NCBI RefSeq assembly: GCF_007565055.1
Contig: NC_044553.1
Span: 128,096,241 to 128,160,240, forward strand
DNA: 64,000 bases
DNA from: Rhinopithecus roxellana
Taxonomy: Eukaryota; Chordata; Mammalia; Primates; Cercopithecidae
Direction: 5' to 3'
A model generated the notes under the pieces. It did no database searches. It was not told the DNA's origin and worked only from the letters and a program-made list of their open reading frames with translations. The number at the start of each line of letters is the position of its first letter. Positions within the stretch are counted from its first letter, which is position 1. This document shows, piece after piece, positions 1-11,427 of the stretch. The position numbers and the translations under genes were made by a program.

Positions 1-2370
1 AGCATTGAACCCCACCAAGTGTGGGCAGAGGGGTGCAGGTGCTTGATTAAGAAAAACTTTCCAAGGCCCCAAGGAATGAAAAAAATTGATCTGAAATGCT
101 GTTGTCAATGATCTTTTTTTTCCCTCATAAAATCATGAATAAAGACAAATGTACCAATTAGATTAAATTAGCCCAGCAGCAGGGACTTCTATATTTCACT
201 TGCGCTTAGCAGCTGGTTCGCTGTTCAGCATCTATCAAGAATAGTTACCACCAATTCCAAGAGGCATCTCTAATTCACTGTCTGTTTTCACATAGGAACA
301 AGAGGTTAGGTAACATAGCTAATTGGAGTGAAATAAAAACATATGCAAAATACCAAGCAGTGAATGTGATTATGCTTCGGTTCAAATGTAGTTTCTCTTG
401 CTGTAGGATAAAAATAGTGCCTAGTAAAGCTCTCTCACTTGAGCTTAAGAGGGCTCATCCTTTGGCAGGCCTTGGTGTTTGTATTACCTTTTCCATTTTA
501 AAAACATCCTGGTTGGGTTTAGCACATCTTAACAAAAGTGCATAATCTTGAACATTTTCCCTTCTGCCTCAAAAAAACCTAAATGGGAGGAAATTTGGCA
601 GTGTCAGTGCCAGGAAATAGAACTCAGGAGCCTAGGGAGCCACCACAGTTTAGTCTCACTAGAAAACCTACCAGAAACTTCATCATGGCCTGAAATGAGA
701 TTTAAGGCCCGAGCTCAGAAAGTCTCCAGATATTGAAGCCCGTTTCAGAATGTCATTTGCAATGCTTCTTTCACCACTCACTGGCAGATGAGGACAATCT
801 CACAACTGCTTCTATGGAAAAGCAAGGGACAGACAGGGTATGTGGGGTGAGGGGAGAGTGGCAGGGAGACTGGTCTAGCAGGCAGCTAACTTAGACTCCT
901 GGGCTAAGACAGGTGCCTTTCTTATCAGAGTGCTCCCTCCCAGAGGGATTAAGACCGATATTTACAAGAACTCGATGCAAAGAAAAGATGGAACATGTCA
1001 TACATGTCATTTACCAACACTGGCATGCTTGACAAAAGAAAGTATTGGAAATAAGGGACAACTTTATTTCAGAGTAAAATCCATTATGCTACTTTTCAAA
1101 GCTTCTTATAGAACGCAGATTTCTAAGTTGACAGATGAGAAGACTTTTTATCTGGACAGGAAGAGGAAAGTGCACCATGACATGAAACAAGTTTCTGGGA
1201 AAAAGTTGCCCATTGATCAGAGTCCTCTCTGAGAAGAGATGACTAATGAGGGGCACTAGAAGGTGTCAGCCGTGGGATAAGGCAATGACCTCTCTTCAGC
1301 CTGCCCCTGCTTCACCACCAGTCTGTGCCCATGGGCGCCCCTCCGCCAGCCTCGGGCCTCTGAAGACCCAGGTGGTCTTCAGATTGGTCTTTCCTTCTAA
1401 ACATCTCCAGTTGCCTCGAAGGAAACAGGTTTTTAAAAGCTTAGGCCTGTCCTTTAACCTCCTCTCGCAGGCTTTAAAACCCAGTACTAGAATTCAGTAA
1501 AAACCATTCTTTCTCTCTGATTTTGGAATAAAATGATTGAATGTTCTGCATACTGGAAGAAAGGAAACTCCTTCTAACTTTCCCTCAGGAGCCTGTAGAT
1601 CTTACGGTTTTTCTGTAACATAAAATTCTAACGTGTCCTTGAAAGATGCTTAAAGAAGTTCTATATATGTACAGCCAAATTAGGCAGTATATCATAAACA
1701 GATGACCAGAATCTTCTGTAATTCATTTCCCAACATATCTTTACATTAAGAAGATATTTACTGGTTTGTGTGCTATTATGTGTAATTAACTCAGAAACTG
1801 TCACACTCTGAGTCTTTTCTGTCCAATGTATGAGAAAAATCTTGCCCTTAACTTTTCCTAAGACCATGCCTAGCACAGTGAAGACGGGTGATGGCTAGGT
1901 TTCATCCAGACCCACCTGCAGGGGTCAGGGCTCAGGAGTCACTCCAGGGCCGTTAGTCAGGAAATGATGTAGTACACAGAAGTAGATATACACACAGGTG
2001 GTGGAAGAGCTAAAAGCAGGAGGGGACATACTGGCCTCCAGAAAAGGCCCTGAGTACACAGGTCCCACCCACAGGGAAGTTCCTACCCCTGAGGCTATGA
2101 ATTGTGGCCTCTAAATCTCTCCTACGATGACAAACCATCACAAAGCTATGTCCCCCACTGGCTGCCTCTTTCACTCAGGGAGCAAAAGAAGGGCCCCCAG
2201 GAGCAAGCTGCTGCCCAAAGCCTCCTGTTCCCATGACATTGCTTGTGCACAGAACCAACTAACGAAGACGGGAGTCCAGCCTCCACGCATCCTCTCTTCC
2301 AAATCTTGAGCAAATTGTCGTGAATTGGTTTAACAGAGTTGCTGCCTCAGCACCCATTTTTAGGCTTGAC
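1..2370. other. Unassigned sequence, no gene recognised
   Basis: No recognisable gene, Alu or L1 segment is seen here. Open frames are short (100 codons or fewer) and show no domain or conserved motif. A slightly GC-richer patch near 1270-1360 has a few CpGs but no open frame of note. It is best read as intergenic or intronic sequence, possibly with very old repeats that cannot be named by eye. Confidence 0.5.
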
Positions 2371-3680
2371 ATAAGTTGTTTGAAACAGTCCTATCTGTCC
2401 ATTTTGACCTAGCTAAACCTTCCCTGCCCTGTGTGGTTGTCTGCAATATCGTCTGCTGGCTTCTTGTTCCACTGACCCAAAACCCAACACACCCTGCGGC
2501 TGCTGACCACCATAACAGCAGAATCGTTTAAGGAGGCTTCCTGCTTTGTGCATCTTTTTTTAAAACTAGCCAACCCAAAACCCCATGGAAAAGCCTAAAG
2601 AAATGCCCATGGACCTTAATGAAGGCCTAGTCCGAGCTCCTGCCTCTCTTCGTCTCACTGGTTGAGCTCCCTCCCCCTCCAGACTTCCTGTCACCACCCC
2701 CAGCCTCTCTGGGACTGGGAGTAATACATTTCTTCTGCTCCCTGCATTTTGGTTTTACTTCCTCATTGTGTTTTACCTGACTGACTCACATGAACTTAAC
2801 TTTCCCCTGTCAGTCCCATCCTAGAAAGTGGTTCTATCTTGGTTTACGCCCTCTCAGGAGAGAGACCCCCCCCAAGACCACTTTAAAAAGAAACCGTAAC
2901 AAAGGAAATCACAACACACGTTAATTTAATTGGCAGGGACTAATCAGCATCCTAGATCCCAGCTGCAAGAGACTCCAGGAAATAAGCGTGTTTAATTATC
3001 CAGCTTCTCCAAGTGGAAGGTAGTGATACAAACTGGTTCACAGCATCTAGTTCTTTTTCTGTTGGGGAAAGAAGAAGCTGAAAGGCCTGATGAGTGTGAG
3101 AGACTCTCAAGCAAACCTTGCAGCTGAGATGGGCAGGGAGCTGGTCCAAGTGAGTCAAGAACAGCAAAACCAAAGGAAAGTCCTTAGGACCCTTGACCCA
3201 GCACTCCTATGAGGACTAGAGCTTGGCCTCAGTGAAGCCCTGGGTCACGAGGGTATAGTGATGACCATCACCGCAATCCTACCAGACTTCAAATTGTCAC
3301 CCTGATGGGTCCCTGTGCTGGACTGGGGCCCTATCCCACTCAGTGCCTTAGCAAATGTGGGACAGACAGGTTATAGATGACAGATGATAGATAGATGGTA
3401 AGTACTGCCTGGGGTTTAGTTGCTGTTCTATAGTCACAAAGACTGATTGAATAAGAAGTAACCCAACTGCCTTGGGTGTTGCTTTCTCAGGACCTCTTGA
3501 GATCATGTTACTTGGGCCACAGCCATTCCTATTGGCTTAGAATAAACCTCTGTAACATGTTTTGGCAGAATTTGGACATTTCTGTCATCACTGTTTTAAA
3601 CAACACAGTAAATGGGAATAAAAACTAAATAAAATGGGCAAAGAGGATCTGTGTTAGAGGCTGGACCAGGCAGGGGTGAT
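2371..3680. other. Unassigned sequence with LTR-like stretches
   Basis: No gene is recognised. The C-rich 2630-2880 block and the 3400-3590 block have the composition of old LTRs. The second includes an AATAAACCTCTGTAACATG motif near 3540, resembling an LTR polyadenylation region. The family cannot be named. A short GATA-rich patch lies near 3375-3395. Confidence 0.3.
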
Positions 3681-3689
3681 CTGGAGGGA

Positions 3690-3855
3690 AAATTACCATG
3701 TGAGAAGAGCAGCAGCCTGCCATTTGGAACCAGAACACCTGGGTCCCTTTCTGTGTGGGTCCAAAATAAGCCATTTAACCTCCCATTCTGTGCCCTGTTC
3801 ACTCATATGCAAAATGAGAAGACAGGGATTGCTAAGATTATGTCTATGATAGAAT
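3690..3855 (+). repeat. MIR SINE
   Basis: The stretch resembles the MIR core: text like 'CCTGGGTCCC' followed by 'GCCATTTAACCTCCC', 'TGTGCCCTGTTCACTCATATG' and 'CAAAATGAGAAGACAGG'. It matches the MIR pattern of splice-like CTTAACCTC followed by CTCATCTGTAAAATGGG. The copy is heavily diverged, as expected for an ancient mammalian SINE. Confidence 0.7.
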
Positions 3856-3879
3856 GCTAAGAATTTTTTCACGTCTTTA

Positions 3880-4110
3880 ATGTTTTCTTCCCTTTATTTA
3901 TGTAAATTCTATGTAATGATGAAAACAACTTTGAGAAAAAACATGCAAAGAGACATAGGAAACTTTTGGAGGAGATGGATATGCTTATTACCTTGGCTGT
4001 GGTGATGGTATTCGGGTGTCTGCAAATGTCCAAACTCATCAAATTGCATACATTAAATATGCACAGTTTTTTTTTGCATATCAAATTCACCTCTATAAAG
4101 CTGTTAAAAG
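3880..4110 (+). mobile_element. 3' end of an old L1 (L1M-type)
   Basis: The sequence follows the usual L1 3' UTR text: a GGATATGCTTATTACCTTGG block, then a 'GTGGTGATGG' block, a 'CAAACTCATCAAATTGCATA' block, and 'CTCTATAAAGCTGTT' at the end. Only the terminal ~230 bp is present, as in a 5'-truncated copy. The exact L1M subfamily was not determined. Confidence 0.65.
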
Positions 4111-4249
4111 TATTTTTGCCTCTCCATTTAGACAGCACCTAGACAACTGACAAGGCTTCATACCTCATCCTTTGTTGTTATAGGCATTGGAAAAGAAAGA
4201 ATTAATATACAATTCTAAATAACACAATAATTTTAGAACCTCTTCTCCC

Positions 4250-4700
4250 TATCTTTTGAGAATAGAAAAATAGCTCCCGGCAGTGTGAGCTATGTGAGGT
4301 ATGTAAAATTTATCAGGCTCAGGGAAACCTGAGTGTGGGACTTCAGTCACGTTGCTCCTGCCTTGGAGACAACTGCTTAAAGTCCTTTTGTTTTTGACTG
4401 TCTGCCTCATGTAGTATCTTCATATTCCTTGAATTTGTGATACAAAGAACAGTGTACAGCCAATCAATAGCTTATATTATTTTAATGCAAATTCTTGGTA
4501 AACAACTCAGGAACTGCCTCTTCTTTTCCTTTAAAAATCAACTAGTAACTACTCCTAATCAGAATGGAGATTCAGGGCAACTTGAACCTGTGCTCCCGGG
4601 TTGCAATCCTCAAGCTTGGTCCAAATAAACTCTCTACTTATATTAATTTCGCCTCTGCTTCTTCCTTTTAGGTCAACAAGTCTCATCTTAAGTAACATGG
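4250..4700 (+). mobile_element. LTR-like repeat, copy 1
   Basis: The end of this block is shared with 5791-6290 (same strand) and 5225-5490 (opposite strand). Shared landmarks are TTGGTAAACAACTCAGGAAC near 4495, a CTCCCGGGTTGCAATCCTCA block near 4592, and CAAATAAACTCTCTACTTAT near 4621, which looks like an LTR polyadenylation signal. The left edge is uncertain. The endogenous-retrovirus family was not identified. Confidence 0.5.
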
Positions 4701-5224
4701 TTTCACAACATTAGCTCTAGCTCTGGCACTTTGTCAACAGAAATTTTCAATCATTTTGTTACATTTGGTTGAATCAGTGCTGTACCAGCACAGTTTTACT
4801 AATCCTTTTCATTTGATTTGATGAAAGCTGTAATTCTTCAAAAAGAATAGAAACTTAAATCCTCTTGTGAGTTGTTAAAGAAAGTACTCATTTCAAAGAT
4901 CTTGGCAAAAGCAACATTTTTTTTTTTCACTCTATGAAATCTAAAGTGTGGATACTTGTTCTATATTTAAGTGAAAAGAATATGACTTTTGTTTTTTTGC
5001 AGAACAAGATTCTGTGGAAGTCAGACCTTTTCAGACTTTAACATCAGCCCTCTATCTTAATAATGTGGCTTATAAGTGATAAACTATTGTTGTGCTTCAT
5101 CTAGGAAACATTTTGTCAAACACAGGGCAGTGTATGCATGTCTTATGGAAGAGGATGCCACAGACAAATATAATGCTATCGAATGGAAGACGATGGCATT
5201 TTTAAAATGTGAGGTCCAGAAGAA
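4701..5224. other. Unassigned AT-rich sequence
   Basis: Nothing recognisable beyond AT-rich sequence with a T-run near 4918. No open frame of note. Confidence 0.45.
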
Positions 5225-5780
5225 AGAAGAAACTGAGGCAAATTAATACAAGTAGAGTTTATTTAGGCCATATTTGGGGACTGCAACCCGGGACACATAG
5301 ATTCAAGCTGCCCTGAATGTATACTCTGATTAGCAACAATTATAAGTGGATTTTTAAAACGAAGAACAAAGGGGCAGTTCTTACATTGGTTCATTAAAAT
5401 AACATCAGCTACTGATTGGTATACATTATTCTTTGCATCACAAATTCCAGGAACATTAAGATAATAGGTGAGGGTCACTTTGTGCAACTTGTGGTAACAT
5501 TTTAGGTAATTTATCAGCTCACCTGGGAACTACAGGGAAGGAAAAAAAGAGCAAAATGCCTTTAAAAATTGCCCTGGGGAGTGGGGGCTGTTTGACTGCA
5601 GCTTCATGCTCCTGTCTCTCTCAGCCCGATAAATTTTGCAGACTTCACAGCGCTCAGACTGCCCAGAGCTACTTTTCTTTCTCAAATTGTTACATGTGTT
5701 GGGGCTCAGAAAGCAACATCGCAAACGCTGAGGCTTTGCCATGCTGAGAGGCCTTAAGAGCTGCCTCAGAGCCAAGGTCC
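5225..5780 (-). mobile_element. LTR-like repeat, copy 2 (opposite strand)
   Basis: Read on the minus strand, the 5225-5490 part matches the end of copy 1 and copy 3: a '...TTCAGGGCAGCTTGAATC' block, a CCCGGGTTGCAGTCCC block and an AATAAACTC block. The 5490-5780 part is probably the rest of the same LTR, but this is inferred from position only. It sits head to head with copy 3. Confidence 0.45.
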
Positions 5781-5790
5781 CTCTAACCTT

Positions 5791-6117
5791 GGTAAACAAC
5801 TCAGGAACTGCTTCTTCTCTTCCTTTAAAAATCAACTTGGGGCCAGGTGTGGTGGCTCACGCCTGTAATCCCAGCACTCTGGGAGACTGAGGTGGGCAGA
5901 TCACGAGGTCAAGAGATCAAGATCATCCTGGACAACACGGTGAAACCCCATCTCTACTAAAAATACAAAAATTAACCGGGCGTGGTGACACACACCTGTA
6001 GTCCCAGCTACTCGGGAGGCTGAGGCAGGAGAATTGCTTGAATCCGGGAGGCGGAGCTTGCAGTGAGCCAAGATTGCGCCACTGCACTCCAGCCTGGCAA
6101 CAGAGCGAGACTGTCTC

Positions 6118-6148
<31 letters not shown>

Positions 6149-6300
6149 TCATCACAGTGGATATTCAGGGCAACTTGAATCTATGCTCCCGGGTTGCAAT
6201 CCTCAAGCTCAGCCCAAATCAACTCTCTACTTATATTAATTTCACCTCTGCTTCTTCCTTTTAGGTCAACACTTCTCATCTTAACTAACATGCTTTCCTA
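5791..6300 (+). mobile_element. LTR-like repeat, copy 3, split by an Alu
   Basis: It begins with the same TTGGTAAACAACTCAGGAAC block as copy 1 and resumes after the Alu with the CCCGGGTTGCAATCCTCAAG and AATCAACTCTCTACTTATAT blocks. Apart from the Alu, the copy tracks 4495-4700 closely. Family not identified. Confidence 0.5.
5833..6146 (+). mobile_element. Alu (AluS/Y-like), full length
   Basis: Full dimeric Alu: it begins GGCCAGGTGTGGTGGCTCAC, has the central A-rich 'CTAAAAATACAAAAATT' linker, and ends in an A-tail of about 28 bases. It is inserted in LTR-like copy 3. The subfamily was not settled by eye. Confidence 0.9.
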
Positions 6301-6860
6301 ATATTAGCTCAACAGAGTCCCTCCCTGTGCCCATGCCCACACCCACAAGCACAGGGAGGGACTCTGGGATTTTGTTATCTGACCAAGAAAGCTTCTTTCC
6401 AAGGGAAACCCGGTTGCCTTCAGTTCTCTGCCTGAAATCTCATTATCTGTCTCAGAAAAGAAGACTGGGGAATGAAGCCACAGCTGGGAGGACTTTTCAC
6501 AAGATAATGCCTGCCTCTCAGATGCTTTCAAATTCCAAAGACAAATTTTACAAATTAATTTCTATCTCCAGGGTCCTTTCATTCTCTCTAATGATTTGCT
6601 GCCCCTCAAAAGAAGGCCTACACTCCCGATAGCCCCTTTTGCCATGAAAAAAGGTATATATGCTTCTCTTCCCCCACTGCGGTGTTGGGTAATCATTCTC
6701 CTTCGGTTCTCCCATGCTATGTATATTAAAATGACAGTTTGGATGCTTTTTCTCCTATTAATCTGCCTTTTGTCAGTTGATTTTCACTGAACCTTCAGAG
6801 GGTGAGGAGGAAGTTTTACTGGACTTCTACACAGGCTGGAAATAAATAACCTCCACTTAG
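6300..6860 (+). mobile_element. ERV1-like LTR fragment
   Basis: The block near 6700-6850 (TTAATCTGCCTTTTGTCAGT, then TGAACCTTCAGAGGGTGAGG) has the look of the R/U5 end of an ERV1-class LTR. A possible TATA-like AAAAAGGTATATATGC lies near 6648. The left border and family are uncertain. The hairpin at 6313-6366 is described separately. Confidence 0.45.
6313..6366. repeat. Perfect 18-bp inverted repeat (hairpin)
   Basis: Bases 6313-6330 (CAGAGTCCCTCCCTGTGC) and 6349-6366 are exact reverse complements, separated by an 18-base spacer rich in CCCAC. The arm is GC-rich, so both DNA and RNA forms would fold stably. It lies at the left edge of the ERV1-like LTR. Confidence 0.9.
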
Positions 6861-7814
6861 GACCCCCCTGGCAGGGGCTTTTCAAACCACTTCTAGCCCT
6901 GGAGAGAAAGATAAGGATGTGCCCAAACAAGTAAGTGATAGTAAGAAATTAGTGAGTGTGGTAGATGTTGAGGAAAGGCCTGCAGCCTATTGCTCCTGCT
7001 CTTTGGGATTTCAAGTCTCAGCTGTGGTCATTGTGGTCATTATAAAAGAGGTGGGTTGCCAGTGCTAAGGGAATGACCAAACAAAATTACCTAAGGATAT
7101 CGCAAGCAGCGGCGAGTCCGTGCGGGTCTTCAGCAACCTCAGTTCTGTCCTCACCAGAAGAAAGAATTTGACTGAGGGGCATAAGCCAAAGTGAGAGACT
7201 GAGGTAAGTTTTATAGCAGGCATGAACGTTTGTTAAAAATCTTCAGAATAGGAACAAAAGGATAGTGCACACTTGGAAACAGGCCAGACGGGCAACCCGA
7301 GTGTCAAGCGTGTGGTTTGACCTTGACCTGGGGTCTCAGACATAGGCATGCTTCTGGGGTCATGTCACTCCCCCTGCCCCCCGATTCTTCCCTTAGGGTG
7401 GACTCTCGCATGTGCAGTGGCCTGCCAGCACTTGGCAGTGGGCGCAGGTGCACTATGTTGACTGGAATTTTGTATATGCTCACTTGAGGCATTTTCCCAT
7501 TGCCAGTCGAATGCTCCTAGAGGAAGGTCATAGACCACGTAGACTCTGGCATTTGCTCAAGCCTACTCCCCAGATCCTGATATCCTTTCTGGACGCCAAT
7601 CACCAGTTTCAGGTGTTCTCTCTATTGCGAGATGGCCGGTCCCTGGCACCAGCTGCAACCAATTATTATTTTGGAGCAACAGCTTAATAATTGACTGCCC
7701 ATCACCTGATGGTCCCCTGACATTCCTGGTGGGATGGGGGCCTCTCCTGCCCTGCTCATGCCTGCCTGGCTACCCGTTGTAACAACATTACATCTAAGTG
7801 TCATCCAAAAGACT
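6861..7814. other. Unassigned, possibly endogenous-retrovirus-derived
   Basis: No Alu or L1 is seen. Between two LTR-like blocks, this GC-moderate stretch could be internal or LTR sequence of an old endogenous retrovirus, but no gag, pol or env motif is readable in any frame. Frames of about 90 codons have no recognisable similarity. Confidence 0.3.
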
Positions 7815-8350
7815 TCCAGGACAGCTAAATAGTAAAAAATGGAAAGCTTTATTGGTATAGCAGTTTGGAAACCGGGAAGAGAAATGTCTGCAAAGCATAC
7901 TGGAGGTGTTCTTTTTTCAAAGAAGGGATTTTATCACTTACAGGGCCTGACTCACACAATAGAGTCAAACATATTCAGCATGCTTGGGGAAAAGCCGTAC
8001 CTGTTCCCAAGGGGAGCCAAGCACATCCACAATGGGTAAACATACGTCCCATGCTCACTTTGGGGTGGGTGTTTGCATTAAAGTGAGGTGGAATTTGGGT
8101 CTTTGTTTCAAAAGGGATGAACTGTAGACACGAGGACGGTTTGTATACAGTCTCTATAAGCTGCTGGAACTGGCTTAGGGTCTGCAGTTGCTTATCAGGA
8201 AAGAGCATCTGTAAGGGCGATTCTCTAACAGAGTTCTATTGACCTCAGTTTAAATTATCCTTGTAGCATTAGGAAGTTTAGCAAGGGTGTGGCCTTTCTT
8301 GTAGTCCTAGGAATTTAGAAATTTGCCATGCCAGCTGGGCCCTGAACTAC
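7815..8350 (-). mobile_element. LTR-like repeat, inverted partner of 34055-34600
   Basis: Read on the minus strand, this stretch aligns along most of its length with 34055-34590. Shared landmarks are GCTGGCATGGCA, the GCTCTTTCCTGATAAGCAAC block, a CCCACCTCACTTTAATGC-type block, and 'GACTCTATTGTGTGA'. At 7844-7855 the minus strand shows CAATAAAGCTTTCC, an LTR-type polyadenylation signal. Family not identified. Confidence 0.55.
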
Positions 8351-8359
8351 AGGTAAGTT

Positions 8360-8592
8360 CTTTCTCCTTCTCTTCTTCCTTGTCCTCTCCTCCTCCCCTC
8401 CTTTCCTCTCCTCCTCTTCTTCTTCTTTCTTCTTTCTTCTTCTTTCCTTCTTTCTTTCTTCTTCTTTTTTCTCTTCTTTTCTTTTCTTTTCTTCCTTTTT
8501 TCCTTTCTCCTCCTTTTCCTTCCTTCTTCCTTTCCTTCCTTCCTTCCTTCCTCTTCTTCTTCTTCTTTCATCTCTCTCTCTCTCTTTCTTGA
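8360..8592. repeat. Polypyrimidine/polypurine tract
   Basis: About 230 bp of almost pure C/T on the plus strand, built from TTC, TTCC, TTTC and TC units and ending in (TC)n at 8570-8590. It abuts the 3' end of the minus-strand L1, so it is most simply the expanded and mutated A-tail of that element. Open frames across it on both strands are low complexity and not genes. Confidence 0.9.
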
Positions 8593-9238
8593 AGACAGTT
8601 CAGGGATGCAGGTGCAGTTTTATTCTATGGGTAAACTCGTGTCATGGGGATTTGTTATACAGACTATCTCATCACCTAGGTATTAAGACCAGTAGCTGTT
8701 AGCTGTTTTTCCTGATCTTCTCCCTCTTCCCGCCCTCCACACTCCAGCAGGCCCCAGAATGTGTGGTTGCCCTCTATGTGTCTATGTGTTCTTATCATTT
8801 AACTTCCATGTATAAGTGAGAACCTGTGATATTTGCTTTTCTGTTCTTATGTTTGTTTGCTAAGGATAATGGCCTCCAGGTCCATCTATGTCACCGCAAA
8901 GGACATGATCTTGTTCCTTTTAATGACTGAATAGTATTCCATGGTGTACAGGTACATTTTCTCTATCCAGTCTACCACTGATGGGCGTTTAGATTGATTC
9001 CATGTTTTTGCTATTGTGAGTAGTGCTGCAATGAATATGCCTGCGTGCATGTGTTTTTATGATAGAAAGATTTGTATTTCTTTGGGTATATATACCCAGT
9101 AATGAGATTTCTGGGTTGAATGGTAGTTCTGTTTTTAGCTCTTTAAGGAATCACCACGTTGTTTTCCACAATGGTTAAATTAATTTACACTTCCATCAAC
9201 AATGTATAAACATTCCTTTTTCTCCAGAACCTCGCTAG

Positions 9239-9385
9239 CCTTGGCCTGACTGTTATTGTATATATGAATACTAGTGATTTTTGTATGTTGATTTTATATC
9301 CTGAGACTTTGCTGAAGTTGTTTGTGGGCTTAAGGGGCTTTTGGGCTGAGACTGTGGAGTTTTCTAGATACATGATCATGACTTT
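9239..9385 (-). repeat. Misplaced L1 reverse-transcriptase segment
   Basis: About 147 bp of L1 reverse-transcriptase region (minus-strand peptide SGYKINIQKSLVF) lies inside the part of ORF2 coding for the C-terminus. The normal text breaks at CTCGCTAGCC (9231-9240) and resumes at GTTTTTTGACTTTTTAG (9391). The inserted text resembles 10849-10999 of the same element with roughly 10-15% differences by eye. Confidence 0.7.
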
Positions 9386-10542
9386 TTTTTGTTTTTTGAC
9401 TTTTTAGTTATAGCCAATCTGATTTGTGTGAGATGATACCTCATTGTGGTTTTGATTTGCATTTCTCTAATGATAGTGATGTCGAGCTTTTTTTCATATG
9501 CTTGTTGGCTGCATATGTCTTTTTTTTTTTTTTTGAAAAGTATCTCTTCATATCCTTTGCCCCTTTTTAATGAGGTTTTTTGTTGTAAATTTGTTTATAG
9601 ATGCCAGATATTAGAACTTCGTCACACGCAGAGTTTGTAAAAATTTTCTTCCATTCTGTAGGTTGTCTGTTTATGCTGTTGATAGTTTCTTTTGCTGTGC
9701 AGAAGCTCTTTAGTTTAATTAGCTCCTTTTTGTCAGTTTTTGCTTTTGTTGCAATTGCTTTTGGTGTCATCATCATGAAATCTTTGCCTATCCCTATGTC
9801 TAGAATGGTATTGCCTAGGTTTTCTTCTAGGCTCTTTTTATAGTTTCAGGTTTTACATTTGAGTCTTTAATCCATCTTGAGTTGATGTTTGTATCTGGTA
9901 TAAGAAAGGGATCCATTTTCAATCTTCTGCATATAGCTAGCCAGTTATCCCAGTGTCATTTATTGAAAAGAGAGTGTTTTCCCCATTGCTTGTTTTTGTC
10001 AGCTTTTGAAGATCAGATAGTTGTGGGTGTGCGGTCTTAATTTTGAGCTCTCTTTTCTGTTCCGTTGATCTGTGTGTCTGTTTTTGTACCAGTACCATGC
10101 TGTTTTGGTTATTGTAACACTGTAGTATATTTTGAAGCCAAGTAACATGATGTCTCCAGCTTTCTTCTTTTTACTTAGGATTGCCTTGGTTTTGCGGGCT
10201 CTTTCAGTTCCACATGAATTTTAAAATATATTTTTCTCCTTTTGTGAAGAATGTCACTGGTAGTTTGATAGGAATAACATTGAATCTGTAAATCGCTTTG
10301 GGCAGTATAGCCATTTAACAATATTGATTCTTCCTGCCCATGAGCATGGTATGTTTTTCCATTTGTTTGTGTCATCTCTGATTTCTTTGAGCAGTATTTG
10401 TAGTTTTCCTTGTAGAGACCTTTCACCTCCCTGGTGAAAGCTCTAATTCTGGTTATTTCTGGTCTTCTGCTAGCTTTGTTTATTTCTTGTTTTCTGCTAG
10501 CAGTATTCCTTGGTATTTTATTCCTAATTTGGCTCTTGGCCT

Positions 10543-10848
10543 TTTTGTTTGTTTGTTTTTTGTTTTTTGGACAGAGTCTTGTTCTCTCGCCCATGCTGGA
10601 GTACAGTGGTGTAATCATGGCTCACTGCCACCTCTGCCTCCAGGTCTCAAGTGATTCTCATGCCTCAGCCTCCCAAGTAGCTGAGATTATAGGCATGCAC
10701 CGCCATGCCTGACTAATTTTTGTATTTTTAGTAGAGATGGGTTTTTGCCATGTTGGCCAGTCTGGTCTCAAACTCCTGGCCTCAAGTGATCCGCCTACCT
10801 CAGCCTCCCAAAGTGCTGGGATTACAGGCATGAGCCACCGTGCCCAGC
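10543..10848 (-). mobile_element. Alu (AluS-like) in L1
   Basis: Complete Alu on the minus strand: a T-rich tail at 10543-10565, GGACAGAGTCTTGTTCTCTC as the minus-strand end, and CACCGTGCCCAGCC at the start. An 8-bp duplication CTTGGCCT flanks it (10535-10542 and 10849-10856). Confidence 0.9.
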
Positions 10849-11427
10849 CTTGGCCTGTTATTGGTGTATAGGAATGTTAGTGACTTTTGCACATTGATTT
10901 TGTATCCTAAGACTTTGCTGAAGTTGTTTATGAGCTTAAGGGGCTTTTGGACTGAGACGATGGAGTTTTCTAGATATGTGATCATGTCATCTGCTAACAG
11001 GAGTAGTTTGACTTCTTCTCTTACAATTTGGTTGCCCTCTATTCCTTTCTCTTGCCTGATTGCTCTGACCAGGGCTTCCATTACTATGTTGAGTAGGAGT
11101 GTGGTGAGAAAGGGAATCCTTGTCTTGTGCTGGTTTTCAAGGGGAATGTTTCCAGCTTTTGCCCATTCAATGTGATGTTAACTGTAAGTCTGTCATAGAT
11201 GGCTCTTGTTATTTTGAGGTATGTTTATTCAATACCTAGTTTATTAAGAGTTTTTAACATGAGAGGGTGTTGCATTTCATCAAATGCCTTTTCTGTGTCT
11301 GTTGAGATAATCATGTGTTTTTTTTTATTTAGTTTATGTGATGAGTCACATTTATTGATTTGTGTATGTTGAATCAACCTTGCATCCCATGGGAAAAAAA
11401 ACCTACTTGATTGTGGGGGATAAGTTT

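Noticed and set aside
6861..8350. A retroviral gag, pol or env gene between the LTR-like blocks
   Set aside because: No retroviral protein motif is readable in any frame; only LTR-like features are present.
8323..8592. Frames giving Ser/Phe/Leu-rich and Lys/Glu/Arg-rich proteins
   Set aside because: Direct translation of the polypyrimidine/polypurine tract; low complexity, not genes.
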